In this document: one piece after another, positions 48,240 to 58,729 of the stretch
How positions within the stretch are numbered: position 1 is the first letter of the stretch
Layout: each line of letters opens with the position of its first letter
Origin: Heterodera schachtii
Lineage: Eukaryota; Nematoda; Chromadorea; Rhabditida; Heteroderidae
Assembly (NCBI GenBank): GCA_023374025.1
Contig: SIJG01000097.1
Span: forward strand, 234,851 to 298,850
Direction: 5' to 3'
Length of the DNA stretch: 64,000 nucleotides
Notes under the pieces: generated by a model
Seen by the model: only the letters and a program-made list of their open reading frames with translations
The model's database searches: none
What the model was told of the DNA's origin: nothing
Position numbers and translations under genes: made by a program

Positions 48240-48580
48240 TAGTTTTAGTTCATATTTTGGTCCATGTTTGGCCATTTTTGAGCTTTTTTTTTGTCCATAT
48301 TTCGCGTTTTTTAGTCCATATAATTTATAACCCTCATTAATTCATCTTTATCATTTTTGATGAAACATTCGAAGAAAAATGGAAGAAGAAGAAAAAAAAG
48401 TAAAATAATCAAAATAAAAGTAAAAGCATATTGAAACATAACATTTTTGAGATTTGAGAGTTTAAACTTTTTTTTGGCACTTTTTAGTCATATTTTAATC
48501 CATATTTGACATTTCTGAGCATTTTGGTTCATATTTTTGTTTTTTAGTCTATAAATTAAAACCCTACTAATCACTCACTT
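48240..48580 (+). repeat. Two related copies of a TTTAGTCCATA-type unit
   Basis: Segments 48245-48345 and 48475-48570 share TTTTGGTCCAT/TTTTAATCCAT, GAGC followed by a TTTT run, TTTTTTAGTC[CT]ATA, and an ending TAAACCCT or ATAACCCT. A similar unit occurs at 51275-51385 (TTTTTAGTGCATACATAT, CATATAACCATA). The ends TATAACCCTNATTA suggest a decayed TIR family, but boundaries could not be proven. Confidence 0.4.
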
Positions 48581-48654
48581 TCGTTTATTCATTTATTTCC
48601 AAAAAATTTATTTATAATAAGCTGAAAAAAAGGTGCCATTTTCGCGATTTTTGG

Positions 48655-48675
48655 TGTCTTTTTAGTCGGTCTCTA
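48655..48675. mobile_element. Solo hAT-like end (GTCGGTCTCTA)
   Basis: TTTTTAGTCGGTCTCTA ends at 48675, before TTAATTAT. It is a variant of the GTCCGGTCTCTA terminus of the 37337-38595 element. No partner end was found. Confidence 0.35.
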
Positions 48676-48723
48676 TTAATTATGTTACATTTTTTTGCAA
48701 AATTTTTTTCTATCATTTTGTTT

Positions 48724-48782
48724 TGTGTTGGTTTTGAACCCAGGACATCCAAAAAATCCGATAAAGCTTGTTAAGAGATTTC
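48724..48782 (-). other. Degenerate tRNA-like sequence
   Basis: On the minus strand, CTGGGTTCAAAACCAACAC resembles a B box (GGTTCAANNCC), preceded by CTCTTAACAAGCTTTATCGG where an A box would lie. It is a diverged relative of the tRNA-like core at 49516-49573 (shared TTGTGTTGG..TTTGAACC). No cloverleaf forms. Confidence 0.35.
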
Positions 48783-49191
48783 AAATGATATAAACTTTGT
48801 TCAATTTGGCCAACAAAGAAAAAAATTATGATTTAAAACTAATAATAGGTGGAATTTCATTTTCTTCAAAAATTCTCAAAATGAAAATTGTTATTTTTTT
48901 ATTCAAAAATATGATTGTAACAATTTTTATTTTTCTAAGTAATAAAAATATAAATCTTCTTTATTTCTTACAAAACAGAAAAACCTACTTAATCTAAAAT
49001 AATAAATATCAGATTTTAGTAAATTTTATTCTACTGAACAAATATATTAACCTAATAATTTGTTTTATTATACTGCTCCTCATGAAATAATTAAATTGTA
49101 TTATATTCAAAATAAATAAAATCTATGCATTACTCTGGTTAAAGTTAAAGGAAAGAAAAATATTCGATTATTAAACAAATAAATAGACTGA

Positions 49192-49739
49192 CAAGGGAAC
49201 CACCCGAACTGTAAGTCGGAAAATGCATATGTGTATATAACATTGGATAGAGCAGGGTCGACTTCTATTGTGAATTTTTAATATTACGTTCCCATAAGAA
49301 GAAATAAAAAAGTTATGAGGCTCAAAAACGAAATTTTACGCCGAAGGGTCGACTTCAAGCTTTTTTCACTTTCTATTAATTCCCAATCTTTACATTTATT
49401 ATTATTTTTGCTTATTTTTACTAGAGGAAAACTATAATACATTTTCTAAGTCTAAAAAATGATTTTTTAAAATTGTTTAGTTATATTATACATTAATTAA
49501 AATTTATTTATTTTTGTGTTGGGTTTGAACCTAGACCCAAAAATGCGAATTTAACCAACTGAGTCACCAATTTTAAGTGAAAACACAGCCAAAATTTCAA
49601 TTTTTGGAGCCTCATAACTTTTTTGTTTCTTGCTATGGGAGCAGAATATTATAAATACACAATAGAAGTCGAATCTGCTCTATCTAATTGTATATAATAC
49701 CTATGAATTTTCCGACTTACAGTTCGGGTGGTTCCCTTG
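49192..49739. mobile_element. Foldback element with tRNA-like core, 3-bp TSD TGA
   Basis: CAAGGGAACCACCCGAACTG at 49192 is repeated exactly, inverted, at 49739. The inverted arms run about 150 bp each side (to about 49341 and from about 49591) with roughly 80-85% identity by eye. TGA flanks both ends (49189-49191 and 49740-49742). The 250-bp core holds a tRNA-like segment on the minus strand (49516-49573). The arms share AAAAAAGTTATGAGGCTC and TTCTATTGTGAA with the element at 50215. 3-bp TNA-type duplications are seen in PIF/Harbinger-like elements, but the superfamily is not certain. Confidence 0.82.
49516..49573 (-). other. tRNA-like core of the foldback element
   Basis: On the minus strand, GGTGACTCAGTTGGTTAAAT resembles a Pol III A box and GGTCTAGGTTCAAACCCAAC a B box, about 35 bp apart as in tRNA genes. 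The acceptor stem cannot be formed, so it is tRNA-derived rather than a functional tRNA. It could provide an internal Pol III promoter. Confidence 0.5.
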
Positions 49740-49742
49740 TGA

Positions 49743-50211
49743 GCATTTAAATTTTATATAAAATTCATTGACTTTTGTACGAGTTGCCATTGATCCATAT
49801 AAAAGAAGAGGAGATAACATTAGTACACAAATTCAATTTAATTGTTGGCATTCCCAAGGATTAGTCGGACTAGCGGGCAATGTGAAGACAATAAAAGCAT
49901 TTTTCGTTATTGTAAACATCATAAATGCAATCACATCGCAGCCTTTTCAATTAAACTTTTTATTAGGTTGCCAATAACGGTAATACTGTAGTTTGTCCAA
50001 CGCCCCATTTTGTAAAAAAAAATCATAAATTATTTGTCAAAAAATAAATTTCCAGGTGTTTTGGGAGTCGCTGATCAGTGATCACGAATCCAGCATCCAT
50101 ACCTGCGAATTCCAAACCCCGGGCCTGAACTCGAACAAAAAGACTAAATTTCAAGTTTTATATTTCGCATTCTTCGCCTAAAATGGTCGAAATACATGGT
50201 TAATTTTTAAC
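49743..50211 (+). other. Mixed-composition segment flanked by foldback elements
   Basis: This region is noticeably less AT-rich. A 69-codon frame (49768-49977) reads as a plausible mixed-residue peptide (IDPYKRRGDN, QGLVGLAGNV) but has no recognised family. It is followed by TTGCCAATAACGGTAATACT and TTTGTCC, then CCAGGTGTTTTGGGAGTCG and the CCTGAACTCGAACAAAAAG repeat. The downstream part recurs in decayed form at 50770-51200, so the whole may be a duplicated transposon or broken coding fragment. Confidence 0.3.
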
Positions 50212-50214
50212 TAA

Positions 50215-50766
50215 CAAAGGAGAGTTTCCAAGTGATGGTGGAGTTTCCAAATGAGACTTTGTGGGTGGTTAGGTCACCCCAAGGTTCTATTGTGAAAATT
50301 TTTTTGTAGCTGCTAAATGAGCTTCTGGGCCAAGTTATGAGGCCTTAAACTCTTAATAATATTATAAAATTAAATGTGTTAATGAGCGCAGTAAGCAGTG
50401 TGGTGGCCTAGTGGTTAGTGCGTCATCTACCAATTTTTGTAAGCGAAAGTTCGGATCCGCCACAAGTTAAGTTTTTTTTCATCTTTTATTTATAACTACT
50501 TCATTAATATTTTATTAATTTTTTTCAATAATTTTTATATTATTAATTTTAGCTCAATTTTTTATATTAGTTCCGGTCGATAATTGAAATGAGACTTGGT
50601 AATTTTCATTATTTTATAATATTATTAAGAGTTTAAGGCCTCATAACTTGGCCCAGAAGCTCATTTAGCAGCTACAAAAAAAATTTCACAATAGAACCTT
50701 GGGGTGACCTAACCACCCACAAAGTCTCATTTGGAAACTCCACCATCACTTAGAAACTCTCCTTTG
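50215..50766. mobile_element. Young foldback element with tRNA-like core, TSD TAA
   Basis: Inverted arms at 50215-50370 and 50611-50766, 156 bp each, differ at only a few positions (for example TTTCC versus TTTCT near the tip), so the element looks recent. The tips read CAAAGGAGAGTTTCC. TAA flanks both ends (50212-50214 and 50767-50769). The 240-bp core carries a tRNA-like sequence at 50400-50463. It shares the tip form (CAA[AG]GGA), the TNA duplication, GTTATGAGGCC and TTCTATTGTGAA with the element at 49192. No protein is encoded. Confidence 0.9.
50400..50463 (+). other. tRNA-derived core with A and B boxes and intact acceptor pairing
   Basis: TGGCCTAGTGGTTAG matches the tRNA A-box consensus, and AGTTCGGATCC matches the B box closely. 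GTGGTGG (50400-50406) pairs over 7 bp with CCGCCAC (50457-50463), with one G-U. At 64 nt it is shorter than a tRNA and no separate T stem forms, so it is tRNA-derived, like a SINE head. It is expected to recruit TFIIIC if transcribed. Confidence 0.65.
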
Positions 50767-50769
50767 TAA

Positions 50770-51200
50770 GGTGCCAATAACGAAGGGTGATCAGTTCAAA
50801 ACATCGACAAAAAAAGAGTAAATGTATTTAAATTTTGTACGATCTTTTTGTTAGCGATTCCTTTTATTTGACACTTTTTCTTTTATGCATGAAATTGTAA
50901 TAAAAACGGAATGACAACAGTCACAAGGAAAAAAAAAGAAAAAATCAGCAAAAAATAAAGCGAATACGCTCTCTTCATCTGCTAACAGTATGTAGATTGT
51001 TCGGCTTGAAAAGGTCTTCGGTAATACTTTGATTTGTCCCCCTATTTATCGAAAATAGAAATTTAAAAAAGTCGTGTAAAACATCTTACCTGGAAATTTT
51101 GGAGCTAGCTTACCACGAATCTACCACCATTTTAGGCACTGCCAAACCCCGGCACCCAATTCGAAAAAAAGTCGAAAATTCAAATTTTTCGAAAATTTAC
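50770..51200 (+). repeat. Decayed duplicate of the 49960-50160 segment
   Basis: GTGCCAATAACGAAGGG, then TCGGTAATACTTTGATTTGT, CCTGGAAATTTTGGAGC and finally AAACCCCGGCACCC with AATTCGAAAAAAAGTCG occur in the same order as at 49964-50160. The young foldback element at 50215 sits between the two copies. Both look like fragments of one old dispersed element. Confidence 0.45.
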
Positions 51201-51274
51201 TTTGTATTTTAGAATTTACGCAGACCACTAGATGTTTTATAACTGCCTAAAAAATTCAAAAAATTAGGGCATAT

Positions 51275-51385
51275 TTGCGGGATTTTTAGTGCATACATAT
51301 TTGGGAATTTTCCTTTTTAGGAGATAATTGAGGGAATTTTAGTGCATATTTTATCCGCATATTTCACATTTTTATGCATACAACA
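51275..51385 (+). repeat. Third TTTAGTGCATA-type unit
   Basis: TTTTTAGTGCATACATAT and TTTTAGTGCATATTTTATCC, ending CATATAACCATAGTGATC, resemble the pair at 48240-48580. The end AGTGATCAACGA also appears at 10048-10060 inside the hAT element. Confidence 0.35.
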
Positions 51386-51774
51386 TATAACCATAGTGAT
51401 CAACGATGTTTATTACTCAATTTTTTGATAACACCAAAATTGTCAGTTTATGACCACTTCAATATGATGCTGGTTCAATTTGTGTATAAATTCTTCTCAT
51501 TATTTTTTTTATTTTAGAATAATAATTCGTAGGTGTCAAACCACGGAAATTTGTATTATAGGTGTTTATAATTGCTCTAATTTGTAAGAAAACTTGGCAT
51601 AAAAATATGTTTTTCCTGCTTTTTCAGAAAGCTATTTTCATACTTTTATGTGAAAATGTTAAAAACTAAAAATTCTGGCCTGGAAATTACAAAAAAAGTA
51701 CATTCAATTAGATAATTTAAAAAACTAATAAAAACTAATTGGAGAAAAATTGATGTAAGAAATCAATTGGAGAA

Positions 51775-51936
51775 TTAGGGCGGTTGAGGGCCCGCAGATG
51801 GGAGGAGGCAATGCCGAATGGTGTGCTGTGTGGGTAATGGTGCCAATGGTGCGATGGGAGCGCATCGTTTTGTGCCGTTTCGCAAACATGAGGAGAGAGA
51901 AAGTGAGATAGAGAACGAGAGAGAGTGAGAGAGTAT
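51775..51936 (+). repeat. Conserved GC-rich repeat R6 with GA-rich tail, copy 1
   Basis: ATGCCGAATGGTGTGCTGTG, TGCCAATGGTGCGATGGGAG and CGCATCGTTTTG, then CGCAAACATGAG, pass into an imperfect (GA)n tract (51890-51936). A collinear copy with the same GA-rich tail lies at 63740-64000. Conservation across non-repetitive bases is good, so this is a distinct family. Its function is unknown; a transposon end or a promoter-associated repeat are both possible. Confidence 0.7.
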
Positions 51937-52149
51937 TTTACAATGTTAATTTAGGAAAAATTAAAAGAAAAAAACTACTTGGAGGGGAACTGATCCAAAG
52001 CAAAAATAAGTAACCGAACCAAGAGCACAACCCACTGGAACACACATGTAATGATGGTTCAAAAGCAAAAAGTTAATAATGTGATATTTATTTAAAGTTT
52101 ACCATAAGCCTATCATTAGGATTGTATTTTTTGCTTTGAAAACTCGATC

Positions 52150-52258
52150 GTTAGGGGGCGTATTTTTCCCGAAACTTCGGGTAAGTTACCCGAAGCCGAA
52201 GCTCGACGAAGCCCAAAAAACGCGAAGCTTTCGAAGCTCGAACTTTCGCCCAGCCCTG
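52150..52258. mobile_element. Solo hAT end (CAGGGCTGGGCGAA)
   Basis: The segment ends TTTCGCCCAGCCCTG at 52258; in reverse it begins CAGGGCTGGGCGAAAG, of typical hAT form. Subterminal repeats of GAAGCTCGA/CCCGAAGC occur, and a TTAGGGGGCGTATTTTTCCC string lies at about 52153, a variant of the CACCCCTAAG motif. No left end was found. Confidence 0.55.
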
Positions 52259-52754
52259 GTCAGGAAGTCACATTTCTTGTATTCTCTGAGACTTTATTTA
52301 ATTCATTTTAATTAACAAATTTTTTTTCATTAATAATATTTTTAATTTAATTGATAAAAAATATTTCGATAGAATATTTAATTCTTTTTTATTTTGTATA
52401 GGATTAACTACTTTAATTTTTCATTCTATCAGATATTGCAAAGTTGATTTTTTGAAAATATATAAAAAATTAAAAAAGCTTTTCTCACAATTTATCATTT
52501 ACTTTATTCATTTATTGAATGTATTTTAAGATATCATTTTTTATTTATTTTCACATCCAATATGATCAGAAAATCATTCAGTAAATATTATTAATATTTT
52601 AAATTTAATTTTTATTAATTAATTCATTAATTAAATCATGTGAATGTTGTTTGATTTCAATATCAATTACAAAAGTTTTGTTTTTATTTACTTTAATGGG
52701 GAGATGTAAAACTTTATTAATGCTTTTAGTTTGAAGAATGATTTCAAGTAATTG
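52259..52754. other. AT-rich noncoding DNA
   Basis: Nothing recognisable. Confidence 0.4.
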
Positions 52755-53230
52755 AATAATTGGACGAAATTTACACCGTTCTTTTTTTGTCGAGGTATTC
52801 TGAAATGAATAAGAATTTTTTCAATTAACCCTTTTCAATAACCTTTCAAATGCTTTTTTTATAAATTTGTTTTTTAATTAATGTTACAATAAATTTTCTT
52901 TAATTTTCATTAGTTTACAATCTAAATTTGGTTTTTTATAGCTTCGCCTAAATATTTTTACTAATAATATATGTCAACATTTACTGCATAATTAATTTTA
53001 ATTTGAATTACTTTAATCTTTTCTAATTGTTTTTTTATTATTTGTTTCTGGCTTTCGCCCCTTGCTTTCGTACGTGTTAAAACGGAGCACATTAAAATTG
53101 GTTATTTTGGTTTTTTAATAAAAATCATCAATATTCGACGCACTAACAAAATTAAATAGAAATTAGCTTTGCAAGTTTACGCAATTTTCATTATTTAATT
53201 AACCCATTTTTATTCATTTTCAATTTACAC
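52755..53230 (+). repeat. Dispersed AT-rich repeat R7, copy 1
   Basis: From CGAAATTTACACCGTTC through TTTCAATTAACCCTTTTCAA, TTAATGTTACAATAAATTTT, TATAGCTTCGCCTAAATAT to ATATTCGACGCACTAAC, the order and most bases match 58730-59225. This is a long, well-preserved duplication of noncoding DNA. Confidence 0.82.
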
Positions 53231-53760
53231 TTAAATTTTACAATTGCTTTTTTTATATAATTTATAAGTATTAAATATGTATATTTGCTTTTTTATTTTT
53301 GATATGTAATTTAGTATATAAATTTTTTTTTGTAAATTTAATCTTTTTCTGATGTTTTGGTTCTTATAAAAGCGTCAGAAAGTTCTATATTCAAAATATT
53401 TAGCAATATTTTTAATTTACGTATGTTTGTTGAACATTATGCAAAAAAAAAAAGTTTTCATTTTCATTTTCATGTTTGTTTTTTTTTTGAAAATTTTTAT
53501 GGGGAAATTCTTTTTTTTTTTTGCCGCTGTTTGACAACTGTCGGTATTTTTGGCAGTTAATTTCGTTTTTTATTATTTATTTTGTTTTTATATACTGTCC
53601 AGATTACATGTAGTGATTTGAAGTCTTGTTATGTCTCATATTTAATTCAGAAGCTATATTTAGTTTTGCATATGTATGCTTGTATTATTAATGCAACATT
53701 ATAAAAGCTAGAGAAATTGTGAGTACTATTATATTTGTCTTTCATTTTAGGTGCCTATTT
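53231..53760. other. AT-rich noncoding DNA
   Basis: No gene. The 67-codon frame at 53357-53560 is built on FFF/HFHFH low complexity. Confidence 0.4.
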
Positions 53761-53793
53761 GAAAATTTTTTTAGCCTTAAAGTCCGGTCTCTA
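53761..53793. mobile_element. Solo hAT end (GTCCGGTCTCTA)
   Basis: AGTCCGGTCTCTA ends at 53793 before TTTTATTA, identical over 12 bases to the terminus of the 37337-38595 element. No opposite end lies within reach. Confidence 0.45.
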
Positions 53794-53970
53794 TTTTATT
53801 AATGATGTAATTCCCCAGCAGCAGGTCATTGCGCCAATTCTCTATTTTTGTTAATTCCTTTGAAGATCTATTATTTTTATTTTATACTTAGTTTGTAAAA
53901 TAGTAAGTTTATTGCTGTATTTATTTTGATTATAAATTTATTGTTTTTTTAATCTAAACGTTTAAATTTT

Positions 53971-53990
53971 CGCATTCTCTCGCAGTTGAC
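53971..53990 (+). repeat. CATTCTCTCG island repeat, copy 3
   Basis: CGCATTCTCTCGCAGTTGAC, followed by GTCCACTTGAAAATTA as also seen (CTACTTGAAAATTA) after the copy at 46949-46966. Confidence 0.5.
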
Positions 53991-54189
53991 AAAAATTGAA
54001 TATGGGTCCACTTGAAAATTACTTTATTTAATGATTTTTTTTCATTATTTTATTTAACTTAAAAATAAATTTTTTTTAATTATCATTTTAAAATGTCTAT
54101 ATTTATTTGATAACAAAATGTCTAATAAATTTGATTTTGATATTTTAAATGTGATTCAAAGTATATAATTAATTATTCTTTTCTTTTTA

Positions 54190-54545
54190 ATTTGAATAAA
54201 CTCTCGTTTATTAATCTCAAATTTGGGTAATTAAATCGTGTCTGAAACCGTTTATTTTATGCTTTTATTTGTATTTTTATGTTGTGCCGCATAGTTTTTA
54301 AATTAATATTTATATTTTAAACGAATTTATTTTGTAATATTTTTATTCTGTTTGTTAATTTCTTTGGCCGTTTAGTAAGATAATAAACAGGCTTAAATTT
54401 GTATTCAATGATGCCAATTTAATAAACTTCTTAATTAGGATTAGACATTTTAATCTTTTTACAATTAATTTTTTATTAACTTTAAATCGTCCTTTTTAGA
54501 ATTATATGTATCTTTTGTTCATAAAATGCACCATTGCCCCTTTAA
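54190..54545 (+). repeat. Dispersed AT-rich repeat R2, copy 3 (near-identical to 38.6 kb)
   Basis: The sequence from AAACTCTCGTTTATTAATC to CATTGCCCCTTTAAACC follows 38622-38979 almost base for base. This is the youngest of the large AT-rich duplications in the window. Confidence 0.85.
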
Positions 54546-54697
54546 ACCACCCTAGTAAATACACAATTGCTTGGTAAATTTTTAGTGAATCCAATTTGGT
54601 TTGCTGTAAAATATTTTAGTTTAATATGTTAATATCTTTTGGATTTTTAATGAAGATAATAAACAGAATTTTCATCATTGGGAATTGGAAATTGATA

Positions 54698-54966
54698 TGA
54701 TAAATTTATATTTATCAAATAATAAATTATAAAAGAAAATAATTATTTTTAAAAGAATTTTACTCAAAAACTTATTTTAAAACTTCAAAATTAAACTTCT
54801 TTGTATATTTTTACAACTTAATTTAATTCTATTTTTTAACAATTTCGTACCTCATTTGATTAATTCTTTAATATCATTTATTTAAGCGATCATTCATTGT
54901 TTCTCACAATTTGTTTTTTGTTATTTTGAAAATTCTTTTTCATTTTGGTTAATTAAATCGAATGCC
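54698..54966 (+). repeat. Dispersed AT-rich repeat R5, copy 2
   Basis: Nearly identical to 45788-46051, including TAAGCGATCATTCATTGTTT and the end AATTAAATCGAATGC. Confidence 0.75.
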
Positions 54967-56059
54967 AACATGCTTATAAATAATTTATTAAAATTAACTT
55001 TCAGTTATTTTTTTATTTACTTGTTTATTCACTTATTTTTTCAACACATTACCTAAAAGATTATTAATTTGTTATATAATTTATAATAAAAGAATGTAAT
55101 CAAGTTCAGCAGCAATCCGCATAATCATTTTTGGCTTCATTGCAGCAGGCATTTCATTCTTAATCTAATACATTCGGTGTACGAATAGTTATTTTAATGC
55201 TCATTCCAATATTTAAAATTTTCAGTAACGACGGGTTGGGAATTTAACTTTTTAAAGTTTTTAATCGCTTTTTTATCTTTATCATTAAATGCTTTTTTAT
55301 CCATGGTTTTTTCCATTATTTTTTATGTTTCGAATTAAAAAAAAATACTGACGAATATTCATTATTTTTGTTTTTTTTAACAATTTATTTTGAATTTTGT
55401 TTCGATTTGTCCAATTTGATGAATTTTGATTATCAAAAATATAATTAGAATGCATAATAGACGGAATTTCATCTTCTTCACATTTTTTCATTTATTTTCA
55501 TGGATATTTTTTTTCATTTCTTTATTTGAGAAGTTAATATATTTCATCATTTGTTTAAAGAAAAAAATAAATGAAAATCTAGTATTTTTAATAAAATTTT
55601 CGGAAAAAAACGCCAAAAAAGGACCAAAACGGCAAAATGCCAAAAAAGGTATTTAAGGCACGAAAATCCCGAAAAAGGCAAATGGCTTAATAAAAGTCAA
55701 CATTATGACTTAAGCATTTTATTCTTAGTTTTTTTTGTCATCAACTTTTTCTGCAAAAGTTTCTGTTACCTTTAGTTTTGAATATTTTATGCTATTGATA
55801 AAAAAATTTATTTAAAAATAATCTGTAAAAGAAAATAAAATGTCATTCTTTAGGTTTCAATCCAAAATAAGCGATCATTCATTAATGTCCAAAGCTGTTT
55901 ATTTTTTGTTATTTAAAAAAAAATTTCATTTTAATTATTTATCTGAAGTCAACAAGTATGTAATGTGTAGTAGGAATTTGTTTTTATTATGGCTAAGAAT
56001 AAATAAGATGAAATTCATTGTCATCCCATTATGTTTTAATTTATAATTATAAAAATAAA
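54967..56059. other. AT-rich noncoding DNA
   Basis: A patch at 55590-55690 contains the iterated AACGCCAAAAAAGGACC, AAACGGCAAAATGCC and AAAAAGGCA strings, probably a small decayed element. The frames at 55297-55491, 55426-55656 and 55840-56046 have no recognisable content. Confidence 0.4.
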
Positions 56060-56225
56060 TATTTGTTAAACTTTTGTAACAGAGTCCATCAATGTTCTCA
56101 ATTCCCTGTTTTGGTGAAATAGTGTAAAATTAATAATTAAAAAAATAGATTATGTAATGGAAGACTATGAAATCTCATTTCAGCTGTCTTATTTTTCAAT
56201 TAAACCATCTAATTACATGAAAAAA
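56060..56225 (+). repeat. Dispersed AT-rich repeat R8, copy 1
   Basis: TCTCAATTCCCTGTTTTGGT, GTGAAATAGTGTAAAAT, GGAAGACTATGAAATCTCAT and AGCTGTCTTATTTTTC match 60195-60340 in order. Confidence 0.65.
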
Positions 56226-58729
56226 ATATAATTTTGGTCTTAATAAATAAGTAATAATTGATTATTAAATTTTTTGTAAAATATTTTTCGTTGCTCTTGG
56301 GTAGGCTGATTTGCGGACATTCTATTAATATTAATTAAAATATTTATATGAGTTTTAAAATAGGTTCACTTTTATCTTTTATTATTGATAAACGACAACT
56401 ATAATTTTCTTTTTTTAATTTTACAAATTTATTAGTCATCATGTGATCTAAACTCTATCGCTCTTCGCTTTTCCGTTGTTAATATTTTAATTTTATTTAT
56501 ATTTCTTCCAACCTATTCAAATTTATTTCCGCAAAAATTTTGTTATAAATATATATTTACATATAATTAATAATATACCTTTTTTCAAGATTCAGGAGTA
56601 GTCAGGCCGTTCGGCTTTCCATTTAACAATCCCGGCTTAAGTCATAGTAAGAGAGAAGCAAATTTTAGCTTATAATTTAGAATAGATTTTGATTATTTTT
56701 TGATTATAAATTGATTTTATATTTATCTGTAAAATCACATTACATGGTAATAATATTAGAATAAGAAAAAAATTTTTTTATAAGCCATATTTTTCAATTT
56801 TTCAGTAGAATAAAAATTAATTTTCATTATTTAAGGCAAGATTTTTTTAGTATACTTATTTAAATCCTCTCCCAATTTATTCCGTAGACCATATATTTTA
56901 TTAGTTTTTAAATGTTCATTTATTGAAAATAAAATTTTTACTTTCGTTTTTACTTTTTCTCATGTTTTGTTGCTGCATTTTTCTATTTTAAATTCTAGAT
57001 TTTTTCTTTTATTTTAGGAATTGATGTGATATCCAGGATGAAGAAAGGTGATAAATTATTATGATTATACTTCTCATTGCCATTTTTCACTTACAGCCAA
57101 GTTTCCAGCGGTTTTTGAAAACAAAACGCTCATCGTAATGCCATAACGACCGCAATTTCCACAACGGAACGTAATCATGTTAACAGAGTCGCCATCATTA
57201 GAATACATGATACTTACAATTTATTCTTATTTATTTACAATTTATTACCATTATTCTCTTAAGTAATTTTATTTCTTACATAATAAGTTCATCTTAAAAA
57301 AATTAATGATATTTTAATCTTATTGTTGGGTTTTCAAAAAACGAATTATAAATTTCATAATAATAAAGATATTCATATATTAAAAAAAAAATCAACTTTT
57401 TATTATTTTATATGTTATTTATTATTTTAAATAAAAAATTATTATTTTTATTTTGTATTAGATAGTTTAATTTTTTTAATTTTTTTTCATTCTTATTTTT
57501 TTAATATTTTATTTATTTTTATTATTTAGCTTTCTTCATCATAATTTGTCAGTAGCTTCATCATTTATCACATTTATTAAAAAATATTTTTTTTTCAATT
57601 TTTAGACAAACCATATTCTTACGATATCGCGCACAAAACCATTAAAAAAGCATATTAAAATATTCATATCCGAGATTATTTTCATATGGAATAAATAATT
57701 CGTTAATTTAGGTAAATGAATTTAAAATTTTAATTATTATCTTATTTTTATCTTATTTCCATGCTAAGCTTTCGGCATAGTTCACTGGCTCCTTAAATTC
57801 ATTTCCACGTTTCCCCTTTTCTTTATTTTATGAAAAATTAATTGTTTTTTACATTTTTATAATCTTTTAAATTTCTTTTCTTTCTGAATATTTTCATACT
57901 TTTTCGAATTATCTGTTTCATTTTTATATCGACTATCAATTTGTTTTTTTTAATTTACGCTGCAAACCCTCGCGGATACACATAATTTGCATAATAAATC
58001 GACATATAAATTGCATAACGTTTAGATTACATTACATACATAATTAAAACTAAAAAATAAAAATAAAACGGAAGCAAAACGAATTCTTGTCTCTTAGCAG
58101 ATACAAAATAAGTACGATTGCATAAACAAAAACTTTTCATTTTAATTTCATCATTTTACATTTTTGTTTGTACATTACAAATTTTTATCTTTTTACCTGT
58201 GTTTAAAATCACATATATTTTAATTTTATCATTTTTTAATTCTTTTTTGTTTCATATTTTCTACAATAATTTAAATATTTCTCTATTTTAAGACGAAATG
58301 AATAATTCGATATTGTAAAAAAATTTAAACTTATCTTTGATTATGAAAAACTGAAAGATTTATTTATTTTCAAATTGTTCTGAAGTGCTTGGCCTCAAAC
58401 AAGTTATGTTTTAATAAAATATTTTGTATTATTTTAAACTATCACTTTGATGTATATAGCATAATAATTAGTGCCCATTATTTCAGTATTATATTTTTTC
58501 ATGTATTAAACAATTTTTTACAAAAAAGTCCTTCATAATCTTTATTAAAAAATAAGGTGAATTAATTTTATTTTTTAAAATTTATTTTTTTATTTATTTT
58601 CTATTAAATTATCTGAAATTATTATTTTTTTGAAAATAAGTGCTATTAAATTCTTGTTACAAAGCAAGTTCGAGCCTTTGTTTAAAATTTATTTTCCTGC
58701 TCCCTACCGTTGTTTTTTGGCCACTGGTT
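56226..58729. other. AT-rich noncoding DNA with partial repeats
   Basis: ATTTCTTACATAATAAGTTC at about 57269 recurs near 61478, and 58320-58395 repeats 44750-44820. Mixed patches at 56590-56650 and 57095-57210 (AACGACCGCAATTTCC, ACAACGGAACGTAATCATG) have no open frames and are unidentified. Confidence 0.4.

Noticed and set aside
50400..50463. Functional tRNA gene
   Set aside because: Only 64 nt, no T stem, and it lies in the core of a foldback transposon; better read as tRNA-derived.
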